Under the pieces are notes generated by a model that ran no database searches, had not been told where the DNA came from, and was given only the letters and a program-made list of their open reading frames with translations. The position numbers and the translations under genes were made by a program. A stretch of DNA of 64,000 nt from Methylovirgula sp. HY1. Its GTDB lineage: Bacteria > Pseudomonadota > Alphaproteobacteria > Rhizobiales > Beijerinckiaceae. Shown one piece after another: positions 19,421-28,830 of this stretch. The stretch is from contig NZ_CP073764.1 of the NCBI RefSeq assembly GCF_019343105.1, forward strand, positions 558,001 to 622,000, read 5' to 3'. The number at the start of each line of letters is the position of its first letter. Within the stretch, counting starts at the first letter, position 1.

Positions 19421-19573
19421 TCAGTGCTTTCCCGGAAAGCCGCCGAGACCGTGAAAGGTCATGTAGAGCGAATAACCGCTGACGGCGATCGCAATCAGCA
19501 TTTCAAGAACGAGGAAGGCGACGCCATATTTGTACCACGGTTCATGTTGGGCCGGCGCGGTGGAAGCGTGCAT
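19421..19573 (-). CDS. Single-span membrane microprotein next to the NarK-like transporter
   Basis: A 50-residue ORF (MHASTAPAQHEPWYKYGVAF, then one transmembrane span about residues 17-40, then GLGGFPGKH). AGGAG lies about 9 bases before the ATG. It follows the transporter gene by 45 bases on the same strand, so it is probably the second gene of that operon. Its composition is that of a real small membrane protein (His/Pro/Trp-rich head, clean span, short tail). A transporter-assisting role is inference from position only. Confidence 0.6.
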   Translation of the reverse strand: MHASTAPAQHEPWYKYGVAFLVLEMLIAIAVSGYSLYMTFHGLGGFPGKH

Positions 19574-19617
19574 GTCATGTCTCCTGATTCATAAGTCGCA
19601 CGATGCGTCGTGAGGTG

Positions 19618-20925
19618 TCAGACTTTTTCGCCGACGAGTTCGGGCGTGAATAGGCCGTGCTCTTCAGGATGGCGCTCGTAACGCGCCGCCCATACATAGA
19701 AGAGGGCGAAGGGAACGAACATGTAGAGCGCGGCATAGAGATATCCCATGTGGATATTGGCGCTTCCGGCGAAGATCAACGGATAGACGATGCCGCCGGC
19801 AGTCGAGACGCCGCCGATGAATCCGGCGGCGACGCCGGGACGGTCGGGAAACAACAACGGGACCAGCGCGAACGTGCCGCCCGTGCCGAAAGATATGAAG
19901 ACCCCGAGAGCGACGAGAAGCACCACCGACATATGCAGAGAGCCGGACAGGCCCGCCGCGGTCAGGCCGATCATCGCGAAGGTGATCAAGATCAAGGCAA
20001 TTCCAAGCCAATGCAGACGTGGCGCATAGGGCAGGGTCTTGGCGATGAACGGCAGCGGGGTCCATCCGTTGCGCTGAAAGATATCCGACATGAAACCGGC
20101 AAAAGGCCGGAACAGCGAAGCGGTGAAGCTCTGCACGGCGGCAAAGGTGCCAGCGGCGATCTGAATGCCGGCAACACTGGTGAAGCCGAGCGCAAGGATC
20201 GCGCTATGGAAGCCGCGCGAGAAATAGCCGGGCAACCAGGCATTCATCGCGATCTCGAGGCCGAAGGACATGGCATAGGCCAGCATCAGCGCGATGGCGA
20301 TATAGCGGCTCCAGACGAAGATGGCACCGCGAAAGTCGCTGGCGGCGCGGGCTGTATCGCGCCGCGCCCTGTTCTTGGCGGCTTCGCCGCGCAGCAGATA
20401 CCAGGCGGCGATGAAGAGCGCGATGACGCCCAACCACAAAAACGCCGCGTGATAGTTTGTGCCGAAGATCCGCGGCAGCAGCAATGCGCCGACACCGGCG
20501 CCGACATTGCCGGTGCCGGCATAGAGGCCTTCCGCGGTGCCGATCTCGTCCGACTCGAACCATTGTGCGACATGCTGAATGCCAATCACGAAAGAGACTC
20601 CCGCGATGGCGACGATGATGCGCTCGATGAAGAGAAGCTCGTAGCTCGTCGTATAGGCGGAAGCGATCGACATCAGGCCGCAACCGGCCAAGATCAAAGC
20701 AAATGTGCGCGGCGCACCGAAGCGATCGGCGGCCCAGCCGGCGATAATCCGGCCGATCGGCGCCATCCAGATCGCGGAACTCGCCAGAAGCCCGAGTTCC
20801 TTGATGTTCAGGTGATGGGCTGCGGCTATGCTCGGACTGAATGCCGCCGTCGAGAACCACATCAAAAAGCACCAGAAAAAGCCGACAGTCGCGATGACGA
20901 GCTGTTCTACCTTATGCGTGCGCAT
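19618..20925 (-). CDS. MFS transporter, nitrate/nitrite porter (NarK/NNP)-like
   Basis: A 435-residue major facilitator from ATG 20925, which has GGGGAG about 8 bases upstream; the in-frame start at 21009 adds a polar leader. About twelve hydrophobic spans are visible. APIGRIIAGWAADRFGAPR is the loop 2-3 motif, and YAGTGNVGAGVGALLLPRIF resembles the glycine-rich nitrate signature of NNP porters. No nitrate assimilation genes are nearby, so nitrate as substrate is uncertain; other anions are possible. A small membrane ORF follows in the same direction. Confidence 0.8.
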   Translation of the reverse strand: MRTHKVEQLVIATVGFFWCFLMWFSTAAFSPSIAAAHHLNIKELGLLASSAIWMAPIGRIIAGWAADRFGAPRTFALILAGCGLMSIASAYTTSYELLFIERIIVAIAGVSFVIGIQHVAQWFESDEIGTAEGLYAGTGNVGAGVGALLLPRIFGTNYHAAFLWLGVIALFIAAWYLLRGEAAKNRARRDTARAASDFRGAIFVWSRYIAIALMLAYAMSFGLEIAMNAWLPGYFSRGFHSAILALGFTSVAGIQIAAGTFAAVQSFTASLFRPFAGFMSDIFQRNGWTPLPFIAKTLPYAPRLHWLGIALILITFAMIGLTAAGLSGSLHMSVVLLVALGVFISFGTGGTFALVPLLFPDRPGVAAGFIGGVSTAGGIVYPLIFAGSANIHMGYLYAALYMFVPFALFYVWAARYERHPEEHGLFTPELVGEKV

Positions 20926-21459
20926 AGCGCGGGCTCCCCTATTAAATGTCGAAACCGGAATTGGCGCGCTGGTAGGCCGATCATTTGCGACCCAGGTCTG
21001 TTTCGACATAAGACCAGCTCAGAAATGCGGCGGCCGCAATTGGTCGCCACGCCGGGCCACAATCTCAATGATGCGCGCAATGATGCGGCGGTGAGTTCGG
21101 CATGGCGGAGGCCCTCTTGCGCGCAAAGGGGCGTTAGAGCTGATGCAGCTATATGGTCGAAAGCAGCGAAGCGTGCCGGCGATGGATCGGCGTTGATCCA
21201 TCCATCAAATGGAAGGGGCGTGGGCACCCCCGCGAGGGACGTACCCATCCTTGGGCTTCGTCCCGCCGGCGCCACGGAGCCGTGGCAGGCACCATTTATC
21301 AGCAAGAGGCTTGCCAGAATTCATTCGGCAGGTGTCGCGTGAAAAATTGATGCAGGTCTGCTTAAATCCTAATCAGAGCGTTCCAGGAGTCGCGGCGTCT
21401 GCCCATTCCGACGGCGGCCGCGCGTGCCGTAGTCGGGGCTTGATCAAGCGGCCGTTTCC
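20926..21459. other. Gene-free stretch
   Basis: About 530 bases between the ends of two minus-strand genes. Only shadow frames are present. It should contain the promoter of the NarK-like operon (GGGGAG just before ATG 20925); no operator or RNA gene was recognised. Confidence 0.4.
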
Positions 21460-22284
21460 CTAGTTTTCGATCAGCTTGAGCGTCAGACATTTGGCGCCGC
21501 CGCCGGCTTTCATGAACTCGGATAAAGGCGTGATCACTGGCGTGAAGCCGGCGCCGCGCAGACGCATTTGCAGCTGGTCCGAAGCATCGTTCATCAATAC
21601 ATGGCACTCGAGATCGACGGCATTGCAGCAGAATTTTAAGGCATCGGCTTCTTCGACCGCGATGCGCTTGTCTTCCGGCACCAGAGTCTCGATCAGAATT
21701 CGCGTGGTCGCATCGAATGCGGCCGGAAAATACATTAAGTATCCCCCCTCCAACGGACACAGGCATGTATCGAGATGGTAGAAGCGCGGATCGATGAGAT
21801 TCAATGCCGCCGTTTTGCGCCCGAGCAATTTTTCCAAAAGCGCCGGCACCGCGGCATCCGAGCGGAAACCGTGCCCGACCCATAACAAATCCTGGCCGCG
21901 ATCGAACAAGGCATCGCCCGCGCCTTCGAACGGGATATTTTGCGGCCAGTCCAGAATTTGGAAGCCGTTTTGCGCGAACCAGGCGTGGTTATACGGCTCC
22001 TCACCTTGTCTTTCCCGACTGCGGAAACGGCTGAGGATGACCTTCCGGCCGAGAACGAGGCCGGCATTGGCTGTGAAGACGATGTCCGGCAGACCGCGCT
22101 GCGGCGGCTCCAACAACACTTTTGCCGAGCGTTCGATGGCACGCCGCAAATCCTGCCATTGTCTCTGTGCCAAATGATCGTCGGTATTGGCGAATTGTCC
22201 TTCCATCCACGGGTTGATCACATAAGCGATCTCGAAATGATCGGGCGGGCACATCAGGATCGTCTGGGATGCTGCTGTCATCAA
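21460..22284 (-). CDS. Dimethylarginine dimethylaminohydrolase/amidinotransferase family enzyme
   Basis: A 274-residue pentein-fold enzyme. The motifs are GLPDIVFTANAGLVLG (substrate Asp), FEGAGDALF, YHLDTCLCPL (catalytic His region) and the C-terminal GGGAKCLTL with the nucleophilic Cys. Family members hydrolyse methylated arginine to citrulline and dimethylamine, or act on arginine/ornithine-type guanidines. In this subgroup the exact substrate is unproven. It stands alone between unrelated genes; ATG 22284 begins four codons before the conserved TILMCPPDHF. Confidence 0.88.
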   Translation of the reverse strand: MMTAASQTILMCPPDHFEIAYVINPWMEGQFANTDDHLAQRQWQDLRRAIERSAKVLLEPPQRGLPDIVFTANAGLVLGRKVILSRFRSRERQGEEPYNHAWFAQNGFQILDWPQNIPFEGAGDALFDRGQDLLWVGHGFRSDAAVPALLEKLLGRKTAALNLIDPRFYHLDTCLCPLEGGYLMYFPAAFDATTRILIETLVPEDKRIAVEEADALKFCCNAVDLECHVLMNDASDQLQMRLRGAGFTPVITPLSEFMKAGGGAKCLTLKLIEN

Positions 22285-22342
22285 ATCCTATCCGGGCAAG
22301 GTTGGAACCCGGTCGCGCCCAGGTTCTTCCTCCAACTGAGTA

Positions 22343-22714
22343 TCAGCCGTTGATAAAGCTTTCTCGAAGCCGCGATCGCGCCTCATGGCTTTGCTGGAGC
22401 GGCGACCCGAACCGGATCATGCGACAAGCTCCATTCGCACAAATGGGTGCCATGGTGCCGTGCTGCGCCTCCGGCGATTGCTTTGGGGCGACAAGATCGG
22501 CTGGGCGCGGCGGTGGCAAAGGCGCCGGGCGCGGGGCGGCGGCACATTTGCGGCCACTGCCAAAGGCTGCCAAGCTGACCAATAAGCACAGGAGCAAAAA
22601 TTTGGCGCCTGACTGCGGCCAATGTACCTTACCGCCTTCGGGTCTTCGTCTTTGTCTTGGCCTTTGTCTTTGTCCTGGCCTTTGCCGTCGCGACAATATC
22701 TTCGGCCTATCCAT
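22343..22714 (-). CDS. Possible small exported proline-rich protein
   Basis: From ATG 22714 the frame gives about 123 residues: a very basic, Gln/Arg-rich head, a hydrophobic core (KFLLLCLLVSLAAFGSG), then a proline-rich stretch (APRPAPLPPPRPADLV) and a tail with CANGACRM. This looks like an exported small protein, but there is no good ribosome site and the basic head may reflect a tandem CCTTTG-type repeat in the DNA (22650-22690). The call is tentative. Confidence 0.3.
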   Translation of the reverse strand: MDRPKILSRRQRPGQRQRPRQRRRPEGGKVHWPQSGAKFLLLCLLVSLAAFGSGRKCAAAPRPAPLPPPRPADLVAPKQSPEAQHGTMAPICANGACRMIRFGSPLQQSHEARSRLRESFING

Positions 22715-22737
22715 TGATTGCGGCGGTTGCCGTCGTT

Positions 22738-23622
22738 TCAGGTGATATGCGCCTCCCGCGCGAGATCGAGCCAAGCTTGGGCTGCATGCGAGAGATAGGC
22801 GCCGCGACGCCAGATCATTGCCAGATGCCATTCCGTCTGCGGCTCGGCCAGGACAACGCAAGCCGCGGCAATATGGCTGCGTTGCGCGACAATCATTTGC
22901 GGCAGGAAGGCAACGCCCAAGCCCGCCGCCGCAAGTTCGAGGATGAAGTCGATTTGGCTGCTGCGGGCCACAATTGTGGGCTCGAAACCGCGCCGGCGGC
23001 AGGCATCGAGAATGATTTTATTGAGGCCGAATCCGGCTTCGAAAAGGATGAATGGAAAATCGCGCAAATGCGCGAGATCCGTGGACGGCTCATCGGCCAG
23101 CGGGTGGCTGCGCGGGAGAATGGCGACGAGCGGCTCGGTCGCCACGTCCTGCCATTCGAAATCGTCGGATACGGGAAGAAGAGACGCAGCAAGATCGATG
23201 TCGCCGGCAGCCAAAATCTCTTCGAGCCTTTGGCTGCCATGTTCGACGAGGCGGATGTCGATTCCTGGATAGCGACCGCGATAGATGGCGAAAAGCGGCG
23301 CGAATAAAATGCTGCTGCCGACTGGCGGAAGCCCGAGGCGTAGCGTGCCGCGCTTGCGGCCGCGCAATTCGTCGAGTTCGGCCAAGAGATCGTCGCGCTC
23401 GGCCAGAATTTTTAGCGCCCGGCGATAAACGATCTCGCCGGCACTGGTCAGCGTGCTGCGATGACCGGTCCGGTCGAGCAAGGGCACGCCCAACTCGTCC
23501 TCGAGCTGTTTGACCGATTTGCTGACCGTCGATTGGGTGGCGAAGACCGTCTTGGCGGCCTGGGAAAAGCCACCCTGCCGGACGACCTCGGCAAAAATCC
23601 GGAGCGTTCTGATCTGCATCAC
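22738..23622 (-). CDS. LysR-family regulator divergent from cidAB-like genes
   Basis: A 294-residue LysR protein with an N-terminal winged HTH (IRTLRIFAEVVRQGGFSQAA, then VFATQSTVSKSVKQLE) and a two-lobed effector domain. It is divergent from the LrgA/LrgB-like genes at 23708-24815 with 85 bases between, the classic layout of CidR-type control. The effector molecule is unknown. Confidence 0.9.
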   Translation of the reverse strand: MMQIRTLRIFAEVVRQGGFSQAAKTVFATQSTVSKSVKQLEDELGVPLLDRTGHRSTLTSAGEIVYRRALKILAERDDLLAELDELRGRKRGTLRLGLPPVGSSILFAPLFAIYRGRYPGIDIRLVEHGSQRLEEILAAGDIDLAASLLPVSDDFEWQDVATEPLVAILPRSHPLADEPSTDLAHLRDFPFILFEAGFGLNKIILDACRRRGFEPTIVARSSQIDFILELAAAGLGVAFLPQMIVAQRSHIAAACVVLAEPQTEWHLAMIWRRGAYLSHAAQAWLDLAREAHIT

Positions 23623-23707
23623 TATTCCATATTGGACTAATTACTATTCAATCAATTCATTTGGTGCATGTTGCGATGCAGCTTATCTTAGTTGGCGGAG
23701 AGAGATC
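23623..23707. promoter_or_regulatory. Divergent control region, LysR target
   Basis: This short AT-rich region separates the LysR gene from cidA. It holds imperfect ATT-centred repeats (ATTCCATATTGGACTAAT and ATTACTATTCAAT) that could contain T-N11-A boxes. GGAGAGAG just before 23708 is the ribosome site of cidA. The exact operator is not resolved. Confidence 0.45.
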
Positions 23708-24130
23708 ATGGCCATTCGCAGCCTCATCATCCGCCTTCGTCACGCGCTCCATCACAGCCGGCTGCTGCAGATCGGCCTCGTCTTCGCCTTCTGGTACGCG
23801 GGCGAAGCCATTGTTGAGGCCGCGCATCTGCCGATCTCGGGCGGGATTATCGGCATGTTGCTGGTGTTGGCCTTGCTCGCGAGCCATCGAATCAGCCTGT
23901 TCAGCATGCAGCGCGGCGCCCAATGGTTTCTCGCGGAAATGTTGCTCTTCTTCATCCCCGCCGTCCTGGCGATCCTCCAGCATCGCGAGTTTTTAGGCCT
24001 GCTCGGGCTGAAGGTTCTAGCGGTCATCATCCTCGGCACGCTGACGGTCATGGCGGTGACCGCGCTCACTGTCGATTTTTGCTATCGCTGGAGGTCCGGC
24101 CATGCTGCGCCCAAGCCTTACCTGGATTGA
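23708..24130 (+). CDS. cidA: CidA/LrgA-family membrane protein
   Basis: A 140-residue protein with four hydrophobic spans and the family pattern LPISGGIIGMLLVLALL. CidA/LrgA proteins are holin-like membrane proteins that work with a CidB/LrgB partner; in some bacteria they affect lysis or export of overflow metabolites. It overlaps the next gene by 29 bases. ATG 23708 follows GGAGAGAG. Confidence 0.87.
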   Translation: MAIRSLIIRLRHALHHSRLLQIGLVFAFWYAGEAIVEAAHLPISGGIIGMLLVLALLASHRISLFSMQRGAQWFLAEMLLFFIPAVLAILQHREFLGLLGLKVLAVIILGTLTVMAVTALTVDFCYRWRSGHAAPKPYLD

Positions 24131-24815
24131 TCCGGCGGTCCAGACCGTCTTCTGGTCGATGGCGACGATCGGGCTCTATCTAGCGGCCAAGGCGTTTTAC
24201 CGCCGCTGGCCCTTCTGGTGGGCAACGCCGCTTGTCATGACTCCCGCGCTTCTGATCGTTTTGGTCTTGGCGTTCCACATCAGCTACCCGGCCTATATCC
24301 GTGACACTGGCTGGCTGGTGAGCCTGCTCGGCCCCGCGACCGTGGCCTTTGCAATTCCGATCTATCAGCAGCGCCATGTGATTCGGCGCCATTGGCCGGT
24401 GCTCGTCATAGGCGTGCTGATGGGAAGCACGACCGCGATGGTTTCCGCCTGGGCTTTGGCGAGCGCCTTTGGCCTTCATGGCGCGTTGCGCTTGAGTCTC
24501 CTGCCGCGCTCGATGAGCACGCCTTTCGCCATGGCGGTCTCGGGTGATATTGGCGGCGTTCCGGATCTGACGGCATTTTTCGTCATCGTCACGGCGGTCT
24601 TTGGTGCGGCCATCGGCGAAACTCTGCTGGCCCGATTGCATATCCGCTCGAAGCTCGCGCGCGGCGCACTTCTCGGCATGGGCGCGCATGCGGCCGGTAC
24701 GGCCAAGGCCTATGAAATCGGCGCCGAGGAGGGTTCGATCGCGGGTCTCGTCATGATCCTCGTCGGCGTCGTCAATGTTTTGGCTGCGCCGCTTCTCGCC
24801 TATTGCCTGAAATGA
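24102..24815 (+). CDS. cidB: CidB/LrgB-family membrane protein
   Basis: A 237-residue multi-span protein with the family segments PLVMTPALLIVL, LGPATVAFAIPIYQQ, RSMSTPFAMAVSGDIGGVPD and LGMGAHAAGTAKAYEIG. It overlaps cidA and is thus co-translated. The pair, with the divergent LysR, forms a self-contained regulatory unit. Confidence 0.9.
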   Translation: MLRPSLTWIDPAVQTVFWSMATIGLYLAAKAFYRRWPFWWATPLVMTPALLIVLVLAFHISYPAYIRDTGWLVSLLGPATVAFAIPIYQQRHVIRRHWPVLVIGVLMGSTTAMVSAWALASAFGLHGALRLSLLPRSMSTPFAMAVSGDIGGVPDLTAFFVIVTAVFGAAIGETLLARLHIRSKLARGALLGMGAHAAGTAKAYEIGAEEGSIAGLVMILVGVVNVLAAPLLAYCLK

Positions 24816-24897
24816 TGATCGGCCCGACTCGGAATATGAGGGCGATGTGCGAAAAGCATCAACTTTCTTAAAATCTGTTTGAAAGCGGTGCGATTGG

Positions 24898-25833
24898 CTA
24901 CCTTGTCCCGCTGCGGACGTCCATCACATGTTGCTGGCGGGCATCATTGGCGAAGACGTCCATGATCGCATCTGCGGCGATAAAATCCTGATTGCCCGGA
25001 CCCAAGGCATGCGCGGCGCGTGCGTGCCGTCCGGGTTGAGCATGGCCGCCGCCTTCGACGCGGAAGAGTGTGACAGAGGTGCCGGCCTGACAATTCGACC
25101 AATCGATCCGCGTCACGTGCGTGTCTTCGGCGCCCGAACGATGCGGCAAAGCCGCACTTTTGGAACTACGGCATCCGTCAACACGGGCGAAGAGCGCGAC
25201 GGTTTGATCGACGCTCCACACTTTGCCTCGCCCGCTGGTCCGCCCGATTTCGCCGCCAGCGAAAGGAATCACAGGATCGGCGGTGCCATTAACCATGACG
25301 ACCGGTATGGGCTTGGGGCGGCAGGGTTCGATGTCGGCCGGCATATTGGCGATGATCGTACCTATCCCGGCATAAAGATCCGCCTCCTTGCAGGCGAGCG
25401 CAAAGCTCATCATCCCGCCATTCGAAATGCCGGCGAGATAGATGCGGTGCGGATCGGCGGCGCGATCGGCGATGAGCAGCGCGACAAGCGCGTGCATGAA
25501 GGCGATGTCATCCGGGCTGTTTGGTTCGGCCGTTTTTCCGGCATGCCATTGACGCGCGAGACCGTCCGGAAAGACCGCCGTAAAGCCGTGCCGTGTCGCC
25601 GCTTCGGCAAAGCCGGTTGCGGCGGCCGCGCCGGCGCCGCTGCCGAAAGTTCCATGCAGCACGATGACGGTCGGACGCGGTCCTTTGCCGCCCGGCACCA
25701 TGAGCGCATGGCGAACGCCGTTGCCGGTCTCGATGACGAGATCGCTTGCCTTTTGTGCCTGTGCGATGCTTCCCGTCACGATGAGCGAAGCCGTTATCAG
25801 CGCGGCGGCGGTAGCGGCGGACATGAATCTCAT
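24898..25833 (-). CDS. Secreted LpqC/PHB-depolymerase-type esterase
   Basis: A 311-residue alpha/beta hydrolase with a signal peptide (cleavage likely after IAQA). LHGTFGSG is the oxyanion-hole loop. GISNGGM carries the nucleophilic Ser, VNGTADPVIPF the Asp and GGGHAQPG the His. The family includes polyhydroxybutyrate depolymerases and feruloyl esterases; the substrate cannot be decided. It is monocistronic. Confidence 0.88.
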   Translation of the reverse strand: MRFMSAATAAALITASLIVTGSIAQAQKASDLVIETGNGVRHALMVPGGKGPRPTVIVLHGTFGSGAGAAAATGFAEAATRHGFTAVFPDGLARQWHAGKTAEPNSPDDIAFMHALVALLIADRAADPHRIYLAGISNGGMMSFALACKEADLYAGIGTIIANMPADIEPCRPKPIPVVMVNGTADPVIPFAGGEIGRTSGRGKVWSVDQTVALFARVDGCRSSKSAALPHRSGAEDTHVTRIDWSNCQAGTSVTLFRVEGGGHAQPGRHARAAHALGPGNQDFIAADAIMDVFANDARQQHVMDVRSGTR

Positions 25834-25989
25834 AGTGAGTCTCCTCGAACGCCGATGCCGATGAGCTTAAGATCGTTTACCAAAAATCTGTTTCGGGGCC
25901 GACCGACCTGCGATGTCTGCGTCGACCGGCGCGGCACCTGGTCAGATGCGGCCGCTCTATGGCTTGCCCGCAAACCGGACTCAGCTGAT

Positions 25990-26220
25990 GTGCATACATC
26001 GCGAAACATCATCGTCCATTCGCCGAAGGCCGATCTGCAGCAGGCCTGAACGCGGGGATGCGCTGGTGTATGAGCAGCCGTTCCAAGCGCCGTCACGGAT
26101 CAGCTCAGTATGAATGAAAAACAGATTGAGCGCGAGCGCGGTAGTGACCGCGACGGGATGGAAGCCTATCCACACCAGCGGCAGAAAGAAGAAAAATATC
26201 CAGACAGGCCGCCGGGCCAT
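25990..26220 (-). pseudogene. Decayed sterol desaturase/fatty acid hydroxylase remnant
   Basis: The frame from ATG 26220 reads MARRPVWIFFFFLPLVWIGF, then HPVAVTTALALNLFFIHTEL. This resembles the central membrane span and IHTEL segment of the sterol desaturase superfamily. After that the similarity passes to another frame (HTPAHPRVQA, compare NTPxHHRVHH) in which most His ligands are lost. It is a short broken remnant in a gene-poor stretch (25834-26750). Confidence 0.4.
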
Positions 26221-26306
26221 CCCAGTCTTCGTGCGGCCGACAGATTGAGTTGCGTAGCCTAATGTGAATCGAATGCATCGTCCATTGCCAGCGAATCCGA
26301 TGCGCC

Positions 26307-26500
26307 ATGCGGTGCAGTCGGCTGGAACGCTCGTGCAGCAGCGGAACGGGCGGCGCGGGCCTCGGCCTCGGCATCGCACGCTCCTCGACCGAGGTGCAGG
26401 GCGGCGAGATCGCGATCGGCGCCACGCTGAAGGCGGCGACGGGTGGCCTTGTCTCTGCCGCTGCTCCGGCGATGACCATGCTGTCACCTGGACCATGCTA
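26307..26500 (+). pseudogene. Histidine-kinase C-terminal remnant (HATPase G box)
   Basis: The frame reads GTGGAGLGLGIARSSTEVQG, then GEIAIG. This is the G2-box end of a sensor kinase (GxGLGLxIAxxIVExHGG). No dimerisation domain or N box lies upstream, so only the end of a lost gene remains, and its own stop has been replaced by unrelated sequence. Confidence 0.45.
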
Positions 26501-26750
26501 TGAGGTGCGCCGGGAAAATGGACGCGATGGCATGAACAAAAGGGTGCGCGGATCGCAAAAGGCGGGTAAAGCTGCGGGACTTGAGGCGTTGGCGGCGGTT
26601 GGTAGGCGCTGCGGCGCCGGAAAGATCTAACGCCCGTCGCGCAATTGCATTCAACCGAATCCAATTGCGCTGTAACACATTGTTTCAACGCGTGATCTGA
26701 TCTGGAAAGCTGCACGGGCTTTCGCGGATAATGGTCTAAAAGAGCAAAAA

Positions 26751-27425
26751 ATGGCCGATTTTTTCAGCGAGGTCGAACAGGACTACCGCCGCGACCAAGC
26801 CATCGCGGTCTGGAAGCGCTATCAGAACTGGGTCATTGGCGCGGCAATCCTCGTGGTCCTGGGGACGGCGGCCTGGCGGATCAATGTCTATTTCCGCACG
26901 AAGGCCGATGCGGCGGCGGGCGGCCGCTTTGAGGCGGCGCTGCAACTGTTGCATGATGGGAAGACCAGTGAAGCGATCACCGCCTTCAACGCGCTCGGCA
27001 AGAATGCGCCCAAGGGCTATGCGGCCCTGGCGCGGCTCGTCAGTGCCGATGAAATAGCCGCGAAGGATCCCAAAGCCGGCATCAAGGCCTATGATGCGTT
27101 CGTCGCTGATCCCGTGCTCAACCAGCGTTTGCGTGCTGTGGCGCGTTTGCGCGCCGCCTATTTGCGCGTCGACATCGACACGCCGAAGCAATTCGAGCGC
27201 AGATATCTCGCCTTCGCCGGACCAGGGGAACCCTATGCCAATTCGTTCCGCGAGTTGCTTGCTCTGGCGGCCTTGAAAGATGGTGACGAAAAATCAGCGG
27301 GGCGGTGGCTCGACGACATCGTGGTCGATCCGGCGGCGCCGGATGCTCTGCGCCGCCGCGCCGATGCCTTCCTCGCGCTTGTGCAGGCCGGCAAGCTGCC
27401 AGATAAAGCGCTGCCAAAGAAATAA
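26751..27425 (+). CDS. YfgM-like tetratricopeptide membrane protein
   Basis: A 224-residue protein with a short cytoplasmic head ([16 protein letters not shown]), one transmembrane span (about residues 28-45) and periplasmic TPR-like helices. This TPR_21-type family is usually encoded just before Der, as here: the stop overlaps the der start (TAATG). In E. coli the relative YfgM binds the Sec translocon and periplasmic chaperones. Confidence 0.87.
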   Translation: MADFFSEVEQDYRRDQAIAVWKRYQNWVIGAAILVVLGTAAWRINVYFRTKADAAAGGRFEAALQLLHDGKTSEAITAFNALGKNAPKGYAALARLVSADEIAAKDPKAGIKAYDAFVADPVLNQRLRAVARLRAAYLRVDIDTPKQFERRYLAFAGPGEPYANSFRELLALAALKDGDEKSAGRWLDDIVVDPAAPDALRRRADAFLALVQAGKLPDKALPKK

Positions 27426-28828
27426 TGTTTACCATCGCCATCATCGGTAGACCGAACGTCGGCAAGTCGACTTTGTTCAATCGGCTCGTCGGCAAGAAGC
27501 TCGCGCTCGTGGATGATCAACCTGGGGTGACCCGCGATCGTCGCGAAGGAGAAGCTAAGCTCGGCGATCTCACCTTCACCATTATCGATACCGCCGGCCT
27601 CGAAGAGGGCGAAGCGCTCTCGCTCGCCGGACGCATGCGGGCACAGACCGAGGCGGCGATCACGCAGGCGGACGCGATCTTCTTCATGATCGATGCCCGC
27701 GCCGGCATCATGCCGGACGATCGATTCTTCGCCAATCTCTTGCGCCGAGCCGACAAGCCGCTGATCCTTCTGGCCAATAAGGCCGAGGGACGCGGCGGTG
27801 GGGCAGGCGCTCTCGAAGCTTTCGAACTCGGACTGGGCGAGCCGGTGCCATTGTCGGCCGAACATGGCGACGGCTTTGCCGAGCTTTACGCGGCGATTTG
27901 CGAGGCGCTGCCGGACCTGACCGCCGAGGAGCCTGAAGCGGCTGAAGCCGCCGAGGCGAAGACCTTTGCCGATGACGAGGACGGTTCCGAACTCGACATC
28001 ACCAAGGCTCTGCGCATCGCCATAATCGGCCGGCCCAATGCCGGCAAATCGACCTTGCTCAATCGGATCCTCGGCGAAGACAGGCTGCTGACTGGCCCCG
28101 AGGCCGGCATCACCCGCGATGCGATCGGCGTCGACTTCACATGGGGTGAGCGCAAGCTCAAAATGTTCGACACGGCCGGCCTGCGCCGGCGCGCCCGCGT
28201 CGAAGACAAGCTCGAGAAACTCGCCGGTGCCGATGGTTTGCGGGCGGCGCGATTCGCCGAAGTGGTGGTGCTGCTCATCGATGCCACAATTCCCTTCGAG
28301 AAGCAGGATCTGACGCTGGCCGATCTCGTGGCGCGCGAGGGCAGGGCGCTCGTCATCGCGCTCAACAAATGGGATCTCGTCGAAGACCGCGGCACCCTAT
28401 TGCGCGAACTGCGCGAAGAGGCGGCACGCCTCCTGCGGCAAGTCAGCGGCGTGCCGGTCGTTCCGGTTTCGGGCGTGAGCGGAGAGGGGATCGCAGCGCT
28501 GATGGAAGCGATCTTCCGCGTCCATGAGACTTGGAACAAGCGCATCTCGACAGCGAAGCTCAATCGCTGGCTCGCCTCGGCGCTCGAAACCACGCCGCCG
28601 CCAGCGGTTGCCGGCCGCCGCATCAAGATCCGCTACATTACCCAATTGCGCGCGCGGCCACCCTATTTCGTCGTCTTCGGCAATCAGCTCGATCATCTGC
28701 CGGAAAGCTATAAGCGCTTCTTGATGAATGGTTTGCGGCAGACATTCGATCTGCCGGGCGTGCCGATCCGGCTCTCGACCAAGACGAGTGAAAACCCCTA
28801 TGCGGAACGCCGGTCGAAGCGGGGATAA
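27425..28828 (+). CDS. der: GTPase Der (EngA), ribosome assembly
   Basis: A 467-residue protein with two tandem GTPase domains and a C-terminal KH-like domain. G1 boxes are GRPNVGKST (about residue 7) and GRPNAGKST (about 201). The DTAGLEEGE and DTAGLRRRA switch regions and the NKWD box are clear. The first domain has [10 protein letters not shown] where NKVD is usual, common in alphaproteobacterial Der. It is needed for 50S subunit maturation. It is coupled to the TPR gene. Confidence 0.95.
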   Translation: MFTIAIIGRPNVGKSTLFNRLVGKKLALVDDQPGVTRDRREGEAKLGDLTFTIIDTAGLEEGEALSLAGRMRAQTEAAITQADAIFFMIDARAGIMPDDRFFANLLRRADKPLILLANKAEGRGGGAGALEAFELGLGEPVPLSAEHGDGFAELYAAICEALPDLTAEEPEAAEAAEAKTFADDEDGSELDITKALRIAIIGRPNAGKSTLLNRILGEDRLLTGPEAGITRDAIGVDFTWGERKLKMFDTAGLRRRARVEDKLEKLAGADGLRAARFAEVVVLLIDATIPFEKQDLTLADLVAREGRALVIALNKWDLVEDRGTLLRELREEAARLLRQVSGVPVVPVSGVSGEGIAALMEAIFRVHETWNKRISTAKLNRWLASALETTPPPAVAGRRIKIRYITQLRARPPYFVVFGNQLDHLPESYKRFLMNGLRQTFDLPGVPIRLSTKTSENPYAERRSKRG

Positions 28829-28830
28829 CG

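Noticed and set aside
19657-21342. 561-codon open frame on the plus strand
   Set aside because: It is a shadow of the NarK-like gene with low-complexity, highly charged composition.
24928-26049. 373-codon open frame opposite the esterase
   Set aside because: The esterase frame has a signal peptide and catalytic triad; this one has neither motif nor start signal.
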